The notes under the pieces were generated by a model. The model saw only the letters and a list, made by a program, of their open reading frames with translations, was not told the DNA's origin and did not search any database. Of a stretch of 5,390 nucleotides of DNA, positions 1 to 5,390 are shown piece by piece. This stretch comes from Clostridiales bacterium (GTDB taxonomy: Bacteria; Bacillota; Clostridia; Christensenellales; UBA3700). The number at the start of each line of letters is the position of its first letter. The stretch's first letter is position 1. Where the stretch lies: positions 1 to 5,390 of the forward strand of contig JAAVHQ010000030.1 in assembly GCA_014799645.1 (NCBI GenBank), in the 5' to 3' direction. Both the position numbers and the translations under genes were made by a program.

Positions 1-30
1 GACGAAAAATCGAGTAAAAAAGAGGTAAAA
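1..30 (+). other. Upstream flank, possible end of a preceding gene
   Basis: This is a short A-rich flank ahead of the giant gene. Frame 2 ends in TAA at 26-28 after a basic stretch, and frame 3 ends in TAA at 15-17, so a preceding gene could finish just before the ATG. Thirty bases are too few to tell. The frame of the giant gene itself is also open here (reads DEKSSKKEVK), so a start left of the window cannot be formally excluded. No promoter elements are recognisable in so short a stretch. Confidence 0.3.
21..25 (+). promoter_or_regulatory. Ribosome binding site of the giant surface protein
   Basis: AGAGG lies five bases before the ATG at 31, a close match to the Bacillota Shine-Dalgarno consensus at a workable spacing. 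It decides the start. The ATG it serves is followed at once by a classic basic-then-hydrophobic export signal. The next in-frame Met codons (residues 22 and 28) fall inside the hydrophobic core and would remove the basic n-region. Confidence 0.75.
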
Positions 31-123
31 ATGGATATACGAAAAAGGAAATTAAAGGGGTATATTGCGCTGTCTATATTGATTATTGTGTGTATGCTTT
101 TGGCAAGCGCAATGACCTTTTTT
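31..123 (+). other. N-terminal signal peptide or signal anchor (residues 1-31)
   Basis: The n-region MDIRKRKLKG carries five basic residues. It is followed by about 20 hydrophobic residues (Y11 to F31: YIALSILIIVCMLLASAMTF). This directs Sec export. A25-S26-A27 is a possible AxA site for type I signal peptidase, but the hydrophobic stretch continues to F31, so an uncleaved anchor is also possible. C21 is preceded by I-I-V rather than a small residue, so it is not a lipobox. Confidence 0.88.
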
Positions 124-3100
124 ACGTCGAATAATAATGCAGAAGCAATTGAGATAGAAAATGGGTTCATTTCAGTATTAAATGGTAGAGATTTGTTGGA
201 AGCAAATTATGAAACAAATAATAATGGAAGTATTTTTGATAGAAAAGTACTTTATGAAATATATTCAAAATTATCAGGCGAGAATTCAACTTATGCAAAT
301 ATAGAAAGCGATTCAAAACTTAAAAAAGCTGGGACTGAACAAGGGGAAATACATTCCGGATTAGATTCAGATGATATACGCAAAAGAAACGACGGAAATA
401 ATTTGGTTGTTACGTTTGGTAATATGCAATGGACTGTTGTATCTTTGACGACTGATATTAACGAAAATCCCATATTGACACTATGGTTGACTGACATAGC
501 ATTTTACAGCAAATATAATAATTGGGGAGATGGAAATTACAATTATAATTATCCGTCCACGATGTATTCTTCAAGTTACATAAGAGCAAGATTGTTGAAC
601 GGAGTTGGTAGCAATGGACAAAATATCAAATATGTGGCGAATAAAGGCGATACAGTTTTGTCATTGTTAGAAGAAAGTGATAAAGTAACTGGTTATCCAT
701 TCAATGCTTTTACTCTCAATTCAACAGTAAATTCGGATGATTCTGTAAATAGAAGCAACGGAAGCATAACAGATTTTTTGGTCAAACCAAAGGATGTTCC
801 TTATCAACTCACTGAAAGTATGGCTGATTTTGATAAGGCAAAAGTTGGTAATGGTTGGAAGCAAGGACAAAACGATGCTCTTAGTAAAATTAGCGTCGAT
901 AAATGGGCAAATTCGTCGGTAAGTACAATACAGGATAAAAGCGGTCTAGACGGGCAAGGATATTACGATTGGGGGAATGACTATATTTGGTTGCCAAGTT
1001 GGGTAGAAATTGGCTATGGAACACCTTCGGGGCAAACTTTTTATTCAGGCAGTGGATTGTGGAATACTAACAAAGCCTTAAGAAGTAGTAGCGGAGTTAG
1101 CGCAACGCGAACAGGTGATTCTAACGGTGCGCAAGGTTACAATTATTGTATTACGAAAAATGGAGAAAATTTAGCGGAATTCACTGGTGTAAATAATGTT
1201 GGCGTTCGCCCTGCAATTCATCTGAACTTAAAAGCAGTAGATGATGCTTCCGCAGCCAACGTTCCCAATTCAGGTACGAATAGCAACACAACAAAATTTA
1301 TTGATAACGGAAGCGACGTTACGTTTACATTATATGACGTAAACTCGAATACATTAGATATAACAATCACCGCTACGGATAGGAATGGCGTAGATATTGC
1401 TTATTCCAAAACGCCTAGCGTATCGGGGGGTGTGTTGTCTTTTACTGCAAGTACTGCAGGAACTTATACTGTCAAAGTAACACCAAAAGATGGTAAAATT
1501 TGGACTGACGGAACGAGCGAGACAAAAACTTTTTCTTACTTACTAAAAGAACCCGTTACGCCATTGACGTGGAAAACTTCGGGAGAAGAAAAGGCTACGA
1601 AGACTTACAATGGAAAGACGCAGTACATTGAGTTGGAAAACTACGACGAAAGCGAAATGAACGTTTCACCTGCTCCTGTAAAAATACCTGACGGCGAGCC
1701 CAATTCAGGAAAGTGGGGAATTGCCGTCAAAGATTTTGCCGATTCGTCTATTACGGTAGATTTGAAAGATTCGAATTTTGCAGGGTGGTCTGACTCTAAT
1801 GCATATGATGCAGAATCTGCGGAGAAAAAGTCATTGTATTATAAAGTAAATGCAAAATCTCTTACCGCGACGGCAAGCGGAGCATGGAGTGCGCAAGTAA
1901 ATACAGAGAGTACAACGTACGACGTGTATATAGACGTCTTTGATAGTGATATAGGAAGTATTGAATTTGAAGGGTATTACAAAAAAGACGGCGGAACCGA
2001 AAAAAAGACGGTTTCGCCAACAGTCGTAAAAGACGGAGATAATAGAGCAAAAGTAACGGTAACGTTGCCAAATAGTTTGGAAACCGGCGTCTATGAATAT
2101 ATTCTCAAACTAAAATCAGGAACAATGGCAAGCAAAAACTATACCTTGTCATTCAGTAAGACTTTTACGGTAGAGAGTAAAAAGTTGACGATAACAGAAG
2201 ACGATATAATATGGCAATATACCAACAGTAAAGTAGGCGCAGGCTACCATACAGTAAGTGAGTTGGATTCCGATGGAATTTTCAACGTAGATTACAATGG
2301 ATCGGTGTTTACTTTTGATGTAGATACCGACACATTGAGCAAAGATGCGGAATATAAAGTGGAAGGAGAAAAAAGCGCAACAATCGTGAAGTTGAACGGA
2401 ACTGCGGTTGAGTATTATACAGCGACGTTGAAGATTACGCCAAAGGATGGAGTGGAGATAGAGAACAAAGAATTTACTCTCAAATGGCGAATTAACAAAG
2501 CAAAGTTTGATCTATCCGAAGTGAAATGGAATTATAGCAAGCCAAAGTTGTTTAACGATAAAGAACAAGAAGTAGTAATGACGGGAATTCCTGACGGACT
2601 GACGTTTAACTATAAGAACAACAAGAAAAGACCTGTTGGAACTTATACGGCGGAAGTACTAACAATCACTGTAAGAAACGATATGAAGAATAATTACATC
2701 ACGCCAGAAGTTGGCAATACTACTACATACAAAGGCAGCGTAGCATGGACCTTGCCTTGGAAAATCAAAAGGGCAGAGTTGGAATTGGATTGGACGCCTA
2801 AGGAAGAGAAAGACGTCAACGACAAGAGCTATTTGTCATGGGAATCTACGACGTACACGGATAAGATAGAGTATAGATACTATACTCTCGAAGCGTACGC
2901 AGACGGCGCGTTGACGGGCGAGCCAATAGACAAGAGAAACATAATCGTACCTGATGAGGAAGTGGAAATAGAGTACTATATCGTGGCTGTCGTGAGAGAC
3001 GCTACCAATTACGAAATAGTCGGTACGTGGTCAATGCCGTTCGTCGTAGGGTCGCTGGCTACTATAATAAACGTAAATATGGCAAGCGAGTTTACGTACG

Positions 3101-5390
3101 ACAAGAATCAGCATGGCAGCGAGTGGTACAACACAAGTATTGCGGGAATGGAGTACGTAAGCGCGGAATACTTCAAGGTAGAAGAAGACGGAAGCGAAAC
3201 GTCGCTTGGCTCTACTGCGCCGACGGACGTAGGAAGTTATATCGTAAGATTGAGCGTGGACAGAGAGTATTTGACGTCCTATCAGCTCAGCAAAGCAAAG
3301 GTATTATATACAATTGTCAAGGCGCAAATAGAAATAGCGGTAAACAAAAACGAATACGGTTACGACGGTTTAGGACACGCGGGAGAGATTGCTATCACGT
3401 CGGGCAACTACGACGTCAGCAAAATCATTATGACGTATTACAAGGGAAATACCAAAGACTATCCGTTGTCAGCGGGCGAGTTGCCTTGCGACGCGGGAGA
3501 CTATCTCGTCGTATTGTCGTTGCCTAGCGCGGATAGCGGTAATTATGAAATAAAAGAAGGCTGCAAAGAATTCATTATAAACGTCGCTAAAAAGCGAATA
3601 GTAGTAGAGTGGAATACGACGGGCGATACGCCTATAATATCTGGCTTGGATGAGTTGTCAAAGGGCGTGATAGGATACGTCTACTACAATGAGGACGGAA
3701 CGCCGCTTGAAGACGGAGCGCAATTAGAGAGAGGAAAGAGTTATAAGATAAAGGCGATACTCACAGGCGATAATGCAAGGAACTTTGAATTCGTCACCAA
3801 AGACGGCGAGCCTACGCCGAGTGACAGTACGGAAACGGAAGAAATAGATTTCACCGTGAAGGCAAGCAATAGCGGTGGAAACGTAGGTGGAGTAACCGGC
3901 GGAGACGGACAAGACCCGACTAATCCCGACGACCCTGAAAAACCTGCGACAAGTTTTGACTTTAGCAAGATAGGCGAATATGTCAAAGAATACTGGCAGT
4001 TGATAGCAAGCGTAATAAGCATAATTCTTATGTTGGTATTCATATCCAAGACAATAGGCTATGAGAATAAGCGCAAGCAGAACAAAAAGACAATAGAGAA
4101 GAAGTACAGCACGTTCTACGGCATTACGTTGTTTGGACTTACAACAATGACTTGGAATTTAATAGCGGGCGTGCTAATGGGCGGAGCGTTGGTGACATTC
4201 ATAATAATGCTTGTGGCGAAGAGTAAGTATAAGAAGTCTAACGTAGAAGTAGAGGACGCGAAAGACGAGTTTGAGCGCAACCAAAAAGACTTCGACAACA
4301 GGAGAAGAGTTGACGAAAATCAGCACCGTGACGAACAGTTGCAAATGATGCTTATGGGAATGATGGGCGGAAATGCAAACAGCGGCGGCGGAGGAGCGCA
4401 ACAAGGCTTTGCATACGCCCAACCTATGATAGGCTTAGGCGCGGACGATATACGCGGAATTGTAGCAGAAACTATGAACAACATGTTACCCAACGTGACA
4501 CAGTATTTACCGCAACAAGCGTCTACGAACGACGAACTTGTCCAACAACTCGTCGAGCAAAACGCGCAAAACGAAGAGCGCATAAGACAACTTACCGAAC
4601 AGAACGAAGAGAAGATAAGGCAACTTACTGAAAACAACGAAAGGGCGATTGAAAGGTTGGTTGAAAAGTTGTCTAAACAGCAAACCGTTGAAGTCGCCGA
4701 AAAAGAAGTTGCGTCATCCGTCATAACCGAAGATGCGCTCAAAGAATTAAAAGACAGTATCAATGAAATTAAAAATCAAATGAACGCTACTACGGAAAAG
4801 ACTGCGCAGTCAAATTCCAACGATGATATTATCAAGAGCCTTATAGAAGGACAAAAGACGATAATGGAAAAACTCGTCGATAAGCCTACTGAAAAGGTCG
4901 TCGAGAGAGAAGTATCAAGGAAAGATAGCAACGACGATAGAATATTGAAAGTCGTGTCGCAATCGGATAATTATGACGAAACGATAAGACAACTTTTGCG
5001 TAATCAGGAAATGATGATGCGACAAATCGTCGACCTATCGTCTAAGACCAACGAAAAAGTCATAGTTGAGAAACCCGTCGAGAAGATAGTGGAAAAGGAA
5101 GTCAAGGTCGAAGTTCCTGTCGAGAAAATCGTCGAGGTTGAAAAGGTCGTTGAGAAAGTCGTTCCTATGTCGGTTGAGAAGCCTGCAAAGGCGACGAAAA
5201 CTCCTGCTCCAAGACTTACGCTTGACGAGGCTTACGCGAAACTCACCGCTAGTCAAAAGAAGATATTTGACACGTTGAAAGCCTACGCAATGAGCAAAGA
5301 CAAGTGCAAGGAAAAGAAGTCGACTTACTTCACAGTACTCGGACAGTCTACGGTAAATCCATTAGTCAAGTTGACAATAAAGAAAAACAC
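31..5390 (+). CDS. Giant multidomain membrane-anchored surface protein, 3'-truncated by window
   Basis: One uninterrupted frame of 1,786 codons runs off the right edge without a stop. The visible product has an export signal (1-31), a DUF6273-like lectin-fold-like domain (about 124-402), some nine Ig/MBG-like modules (about 420-1278), a Gly/Pro/Asp linker, a transmembrane helix (about 1321-1339), a second hydrophobic stretch (1362-1396), then about 390 cytoplasmic residues. The cytoplasmic part has a hendecad coiled coil, a VEK-rich repeat and the beginning of a basic C-terminal domain. Basic runs (KRKQNKK at 1347-1353, KSKYKK at 1397-1402) flank the hydrophobic stretches and place the tail inside. 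No LPXTG sorting signal or SLH domain is seen in the visible part, so anchoring is by membrane helices. An extracellular recognition or adhesion role linked to a cytoplasmic scaffold is inferred, and no enzymatic motif was found. Related architectures occur, as I recall, in uncultured gut Clostridia, but this was not searched. The gene is certain; its function is unknown. Confidence 0.95.
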   Translation, partial: MDIRKRKLKGYIALSILIIVCMLLASAMTFFTSNNNAEAIEIENGFISVLNGRDLLEANYETNNNGSIFDRKVLYEIYSKLSGENSTYANIESDSKLKKAGTEQGEIHSGLDSDDIRKRNDGNNLVVTFGNMQWTVVSLTTDINENPILTLWLTDIAFYSKYNNWGDGNYNYNYPSTMYSSSYIRARLLNGVGSNGQNIKYVANKGDTVLSLLEESDKVTGYPFNAFTLNSTVNSDDSVNRSNGSITDFLVKPKDVPYQLTESMADFDKAKVGNGWKQGQNDALSKISVDKWANSSVSTIQDKSGLDGQGYYDWGNDYIWLPSWVEIGYGTPSGQTFYSGSGLWNTNKALRSSSGVSATRTGDSNGAQGYNYCITKNGENLAEFTGVNNVGVRPAIHLNLKAVDDASAANVPNSGTNSNTTKFIDNGSDVTFTLYDVNSNTLDITITATDRNGVDIAYSKTPSVSGGVLSFTASTAGTYTVKVTPKDGKIWTDGTSETKTFSYLLKEPVTPLTWKTSGEEKATKTYNGKTQYIELENYDESEMNVSPAPVKIPDGEPNSGKWGIAVKDFADSSITVDLKDSNFAGWSDSNAYDAESAEKKSLYYKVNAKSLTATASGAWSAQVNTESTTYDVYIDVFDSDIGSIEFEGYYKKDGGTEKKTVSPTVVKDGDNRAKVTVTLPNSLETGVYEYILKLKSGTMASKNYTLSFSKTFTVESKKLTITEDDIIWQYTNSKVGAGYHTVSELDSDGIFNVDYNGSVFTFDVDTDTLSKDAEYKVEGEKSATIVKLNGTAVEYYTATLKITPKDGVEIENKEFTLKWRINKAKFDLSEVKWNYSKPKLFNDKEQEVVMTGIPDGLTFNYKNNKKRPVGTYTAEVLTITVRNDMKNNYITPEVGNTTTYKGSVAWTLPWKIKRAELELDWTPKEEKDVNDKSYLSWESTTYTDKIEYRYYTLEAYADGALTGEPIDKRNIIVPDEEVEIEYYIVAVVRDATNYEIVGTWSMPFVVGSLATIINVNMASEFTYDKNQHGSEWYNTSIAGMEYVSAEYFKVEEDGSETSLGSTAPTDVGSYIVRLSVDREYLTSYQLSKAKVLYTIVKAQIEIAVNKNEYGYDGLGHAGEIAITSGNYDVSKIIMTYYKGNTKDYPLSAGELPCDAGDYLVVLSLPSADSGNYEIKEGCKEFIINVAKKRIVVEWNTTGDTPIISGLDELSKGVIGYVYYNEDGTPLEDGAQLERGKSYKIKAILTGDNARNFEFVTKDGEPTPSDSTETEEIDFTVKASNSGGNVGGVTGGDGQDPTNPDDPEKPATSFDFSKIGEYVKEYWQLIASVISIILMLVFISKTIGYENKRKQNKKTIEKKYSTFYGITLFGLTTMTWNLIAGVLMGGALVTFIIMLVAKSKYKKSNVEVEDAKDEFERNQKDFDNRRRVDENQHRDEQLQMMLMGMMGGNANSGGGGAQQGFAYAQPMIGLGADDIRGIVAETMNNMLPNVTQYLPQQASTNDELVQQLVEQNAQNEERIRQLTEQNEEKIRQLTENNERAIERLVEKLSKQQTVEVAEKEVASSVITEDALKELKDSINEIKNQMNATTEKTAQSNSNDDIIKSLIEGQKTIMEKLVDKPTEKVVEREVSRKDSNDDRILKVVSQSDNYDETIRQLLRNQEMMMRQIVDLSSKTNEKVIVEKPVEKIVEKEVKVEVPVEKIVEVEKVVEKVVPMSVEKPAKATKTPAPRLTLDEAYAKLTASQKKIFDTLKAYAMSKDKCKEKKSTYFTVLGQSTVNPLVKLTIKKN
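400..1236 (+). other. DUF6273-like (lectin-fold-like) extracellular domain, residues ~124-402
   Basis: The segment shows the landmarks of the DUF6273-type domain of Bacillota surface proteins. An opening strand ends in a Trp (NMQWTVVSL, 131-139). Next come YSSSYIRARLLN (179-190), like the family's W-S-x-S-x-(I/L)-R-x-W-L-N element, and YIWLPSWVEI (318-327), like its F-L-L-S-x-x-E element. LRSSSG (350-355) resembles its W-L-R-S element, YNYCITKNGE (370-379) its x-V-x-x-x-G strand, and GVRPAIHLNL (391-400) its near-diagnostic closing GVRPAlxLnL. The fold is related to formylglycine-generating-enzyme/C-type-lectin-like domains and is usually taken as a binding module; no catalytic residues are evident. 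It is Asn-, Ser- and Tyr-rich and sits at the membrane-distal end of the stalk. Assignment is by motif memory, not by a profile search. Confidence 0.72.
1288..3864 (+). repeat. Array of divergent Ig/MBG-like stalk modules (residues ~420-1278)
   Basis: About 860 residues of alternating beta strands and Gly/Asp turns form the extracellular stalk. Several modules begin with a hydrophobic-x-Trp: LTW at 512-514, W619, IIW at 726-728, VKW at 831-833, LDW at 919-921 and VEW at 1192-1194. Trp spacings are 105, 109, 105, 88 and 273 residues, the last matching three modules of 91. Before many of these lies a linker strand such as INKAKFDLS (821-829), IKRAELELD (912-920) or VAKKRIVVE (1185-1193). Gly-Thr-Tyr or Gly-Ser-Tyr turns (AGTYTVKV 476-483, VGTYTAEV 869-876, VGSYIVRL 1067-1074) mark the middle of modules. 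These features fit bacterial Ig-like and MBG domains. The modules are too diverged to be recent duplications. Confidence 0.7.
3061..3600 (+). other. Two best-matched MBG-like modules (residues ~1011-1190)
   Basis: Within the stalk, two consecutive modules carry the clearest MBG-type signature. This is a Y-D/N-G-K/x-x-H-like strand near the start, then a Val/Ala-Gly-Ser/Asp-Tyr turn, then a terminal (I/V)-x-K-A strand. The first has FTYDKNQHG (1021-1029), DVGSYIVRL (1066-1074) and YTIVKAQIEIAV (1093-1104). The second has YGYDGLGHAG (1109-1118), DAGDYLVVLSL (1154-1164) and FIINVAKKRIVV (1181-1192). The second module also holds C1153 and C1178, the only two extracellular cysteines close together. 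MBG domains are beta-sandwich spacers in bacterial surface proteins, and no binding partner can be read from them. The family assignment rests on motifs only. Confidence 0.6.
3868..3954 (+). other. Gly/Asn then Asp/Pro-rich linker (residues 1280-1308)
   Basis: A flexible spacer separates the stalk from the membrane: a Gly/Ser/Asn/Val stretch (NSGGNVGGVTGGDG, 1280-1293) then QDPTNPDDPEKPA (1294-1306). Asp/Pro spacers of this type are common where Gram-positive surface proteins cross peptidoglycan. Its position just outside the first transmembrane helix agrees with that role. Confidence 0.7.
3991..4047 (+). other. Transmembrane helix 1 (residues ~1321-1339)
   Basis: YWQLIASVISIILMLVFIS is strongly hydrophobic and long enough to span the membrane. 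It is followed by ENKRKQNKK (1345-1353), a dense basic cluster that the positive-inside rule places in the cytoplasm. The preceding Asp/Pro linker and Ig-like stalk are therefore outside, in agreement with the N-terminal export signal. Confidence 0.88.
4114..4218 (+). other. Second hydrophobic stretch, possible membrane hairpin (residues 1362-1396)
   Basis: Thirty-five mostly apolar residues run from FYGITLFGLTTMTWN to LIAGVLMGGALVTFIIMLVA. They are bounded by basic residues on both sides (EKKYS before, KSKYKK after). This is long for one helix and short for two. With basic clusters at both ends, a tight hairpin that enters and returns to the cytoplasm is the simplest topology. A single long helix would place the remaining 390 charged, coiled-coil residues outside, against the positive-inside rule. 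The Gly-rich centre (G1380, G1384, G1385) could support helix packing or oligomerisation. Confidence 0.65.
4342..4440 (+). other. Met/Gly/Gln-rich low-complexity patch (residues 1438-1470)
   Basis: After a charged helix (about 1403-1437, many Glu/Asp/Arg/Gln) comes a run rich in Met and Gly, beginning QMMLMGMMGG, then NSGGGGAQQG and a Pro/Tyr-containing end. It looks like a flexible, mildly hydrophobic hinge between the membrane-proximal helix and the coiled coil. No function can be assigned. Confidence 0.6.
4528..4668 (+). repeat. Hendecad (11-residue) coiled-coil repeats (residues 1500-1546)
   Basis: Three consecutive 11-residue units stand out: NEERIRQLTEQ (1514-1524), NEEKIRQLTEN (1525-1535) and NERAIERLVEK (1536-1546). 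A fourth, NDELVQQLVEQ (1500-1510), precedes them after a three-residue offset (NAQ). The matching DNA is a 33-base repeat at 4570-4668. The first two copies are nearly identical and differ mostly at synonymous positions. Hydrophobic I and L at fixed spots with charged residues elsewhere indicate a coiled coil with 11-residue rather than 7-residue periodicity. It probably drives oligomerisation in the cytoplasm. Confidence 0.82.
4669..5052 (+). other. Charged helical segment between the repeats (residues 1547-1674)
   Basis: This is a Glu/Lys/Asn/Ser-rich segment with probable helices (EDALKELKDSINEIKNQM, 1567-1584; DDIIKSLIEGQKTIMEKLV, 1598-1616; YDETIRQLLRNQEMMMRQIV, 1648-1667) separated by polar breaks. 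A short VEK-like motif (KPTEKVVEREV, 1618-1628) foreshadows the repeat downstream. No known domain is recognised, and a discontinuous coiled-coil rod is the likeliest structure. Confidence 0.6.
5053..5184 (+). repeat. VEK-rich repeat (residues 1675-1718)
   Basis: The segment is built from variations of V-E-K-(P/I/V)-V-E-K: VIVEKPVEKIVEKEV (1677-1691), VPVEKIVEVEKVVEKVV (1695-1711) and SVEKP (1714-1718). The DNA shows the same low complexity, with recurrent GTCGAGAA-like words. Repeats of this kind occur in several bacterial surface and scaffold proteins as extended, charged spacers. Here the spacer joins the coiled-coil rod to the C-terminal domain. Confidence 0.85.
5212..5390 (+). other. Start of basic C-terminal cytoplasmic domain, cut by window edge
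   Basis: After a Lys/Ala/Pro/Thr hinge (AKATKTPAP), the chain returns to a folded-looking sequence from R1728. A helix RLTLDEAYAKLT (1728-1739) and a second helix SQKKIFDTLKAYAMSK (1741-1756) are followed by a Lys-rich turn with C1759 and by strands STYFTVLGQS (1764-1773) and PLVKLTIKKN (1777-1786). The helix-helix-strand pattern with many lysines recalls a domain I associate with the C-termini of large surface proteins from uncultured gut Clostridia. It has no name known to me, and the recollection is unverified. The rest, including the stop codon, lies beyond 5390. Confidence 0.6.

Noticed and set aside
1..30. Start of the giant gene upstream of the window
   Set aside because: The frame is open to base 1, but AGAGG at 21-25 and the immediate basic-hydrophobic export signal after the ATG at 31 make that start far more likely.
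82..93. Lipoprotein signal with C21 as the lipidated cysteine
   Set aside because: The residues before C21 are I-I-V. A small residue (Gly, Ala or Ser) is expected at -1, and the hydrophobic core continues for ten residues after the cysteine.
3027..3527. 166-codon + strand ORF in another frame
   Set aside because: It lies wholly inside the giant gene, is extremely Arg/Gly/Lys-rich without domain character, and has no independent ribosome binding site. It is a by-product of codon use in the real frame.
3741..4049. 102-codon - strand ORF that looks hydrophobic
   Set aside because: It is antisense to the linker and first transmembrane helix. Its hydrophobic and Pro/Ser patches are complements of that coding sequence.
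4320..4763. 147-codon - strand ORF rich in Ser, Cys and Phe
   Set aside because: It is antisense to the coiled-coil region. Its Ser/Cys/Phe repeats mirror the Glu/Lys/Gln-rich hendecads on the other strand, so it is a shadow.
5053..5184. CRISPR-like or iteron-like direct repeats
   Set aside because: The repeated words are short, irregularly spaced, in frame and explained by repeated Val-Glu-Lys codons, with no unique spacers of constant length.
5035..5256. - strand ORF with regular Asp/Leu/Phe repeats
   Set aside because: It is the reverse complement of the VEK repeat. Repetitive coding DNA makes regular ORFs on the other strand.

Overview
The window holds essentially one thing: a single very long open reading frame on the + strand. 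It runs from an ATG at 31 off the right edge at 5390, with 1,786 codons visible and no stop. There is no second gene, RNA gene, CRISPR array or mobile element. Bases 1-30 are the upstream flank with the ribosome binding site. Base composition is AT-rich and the standard genetic code fits. The Shine-Dalgarno site, the DUF6273-like and MBG-like surface domains and the Val-Glu-Lys-rich tail suggest an uncultured, low-GC, gut-type Bacillota (Clostridia or Christensenellales-like). That placement is inference from style, not from a marker gene.

Layout of the encoded protein, N to C: a basic N-terminus and a hydrophobic export segment (residues 1-31); a poorly defined spacer; a DUF6273-like, lectin-fold-like domain (about 124-402); a long array of beta-rich, bacterial Ig/MBG-like modules (about 420-1278), many marked by a Trp at the module start; a Gly/Asn then Asp/Pro linker (about 1280-1308); a transmembrane helix (about 1321-1339), a short basic loop, and a second 34-residue hydrophobic stretch (about 1362-1396). 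After this come a charged helical segment, a Met/Gly-rich low-complexity patch (1438-1470), a coiled coil with 11-residue repeats (1500-1546), further charged helix, a VEK-rich repeat (1675-1718), and the start of a compact basic C-terminal domain (from about 1728) that the window cuts off.

The positive-inside rule puts everything before residue 1320 outside the cell and everything after about 1397 in the cytoplasm. The most natural reading is a giant envelope-spanning protein. A recognition domain sits on an Ig-like stalk and is joined through the membrane to a long cytoplasmic rod ending in a globular domain. Whether it adheres, senses or organises the envelope cannot be decided from this sequence. 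The clearest oddities are the rise in GC from the 5' to the 3' part of the gene, the hendecad coiled coil, and the large cytoplasmic half, which is unusual for a surface adhesin.
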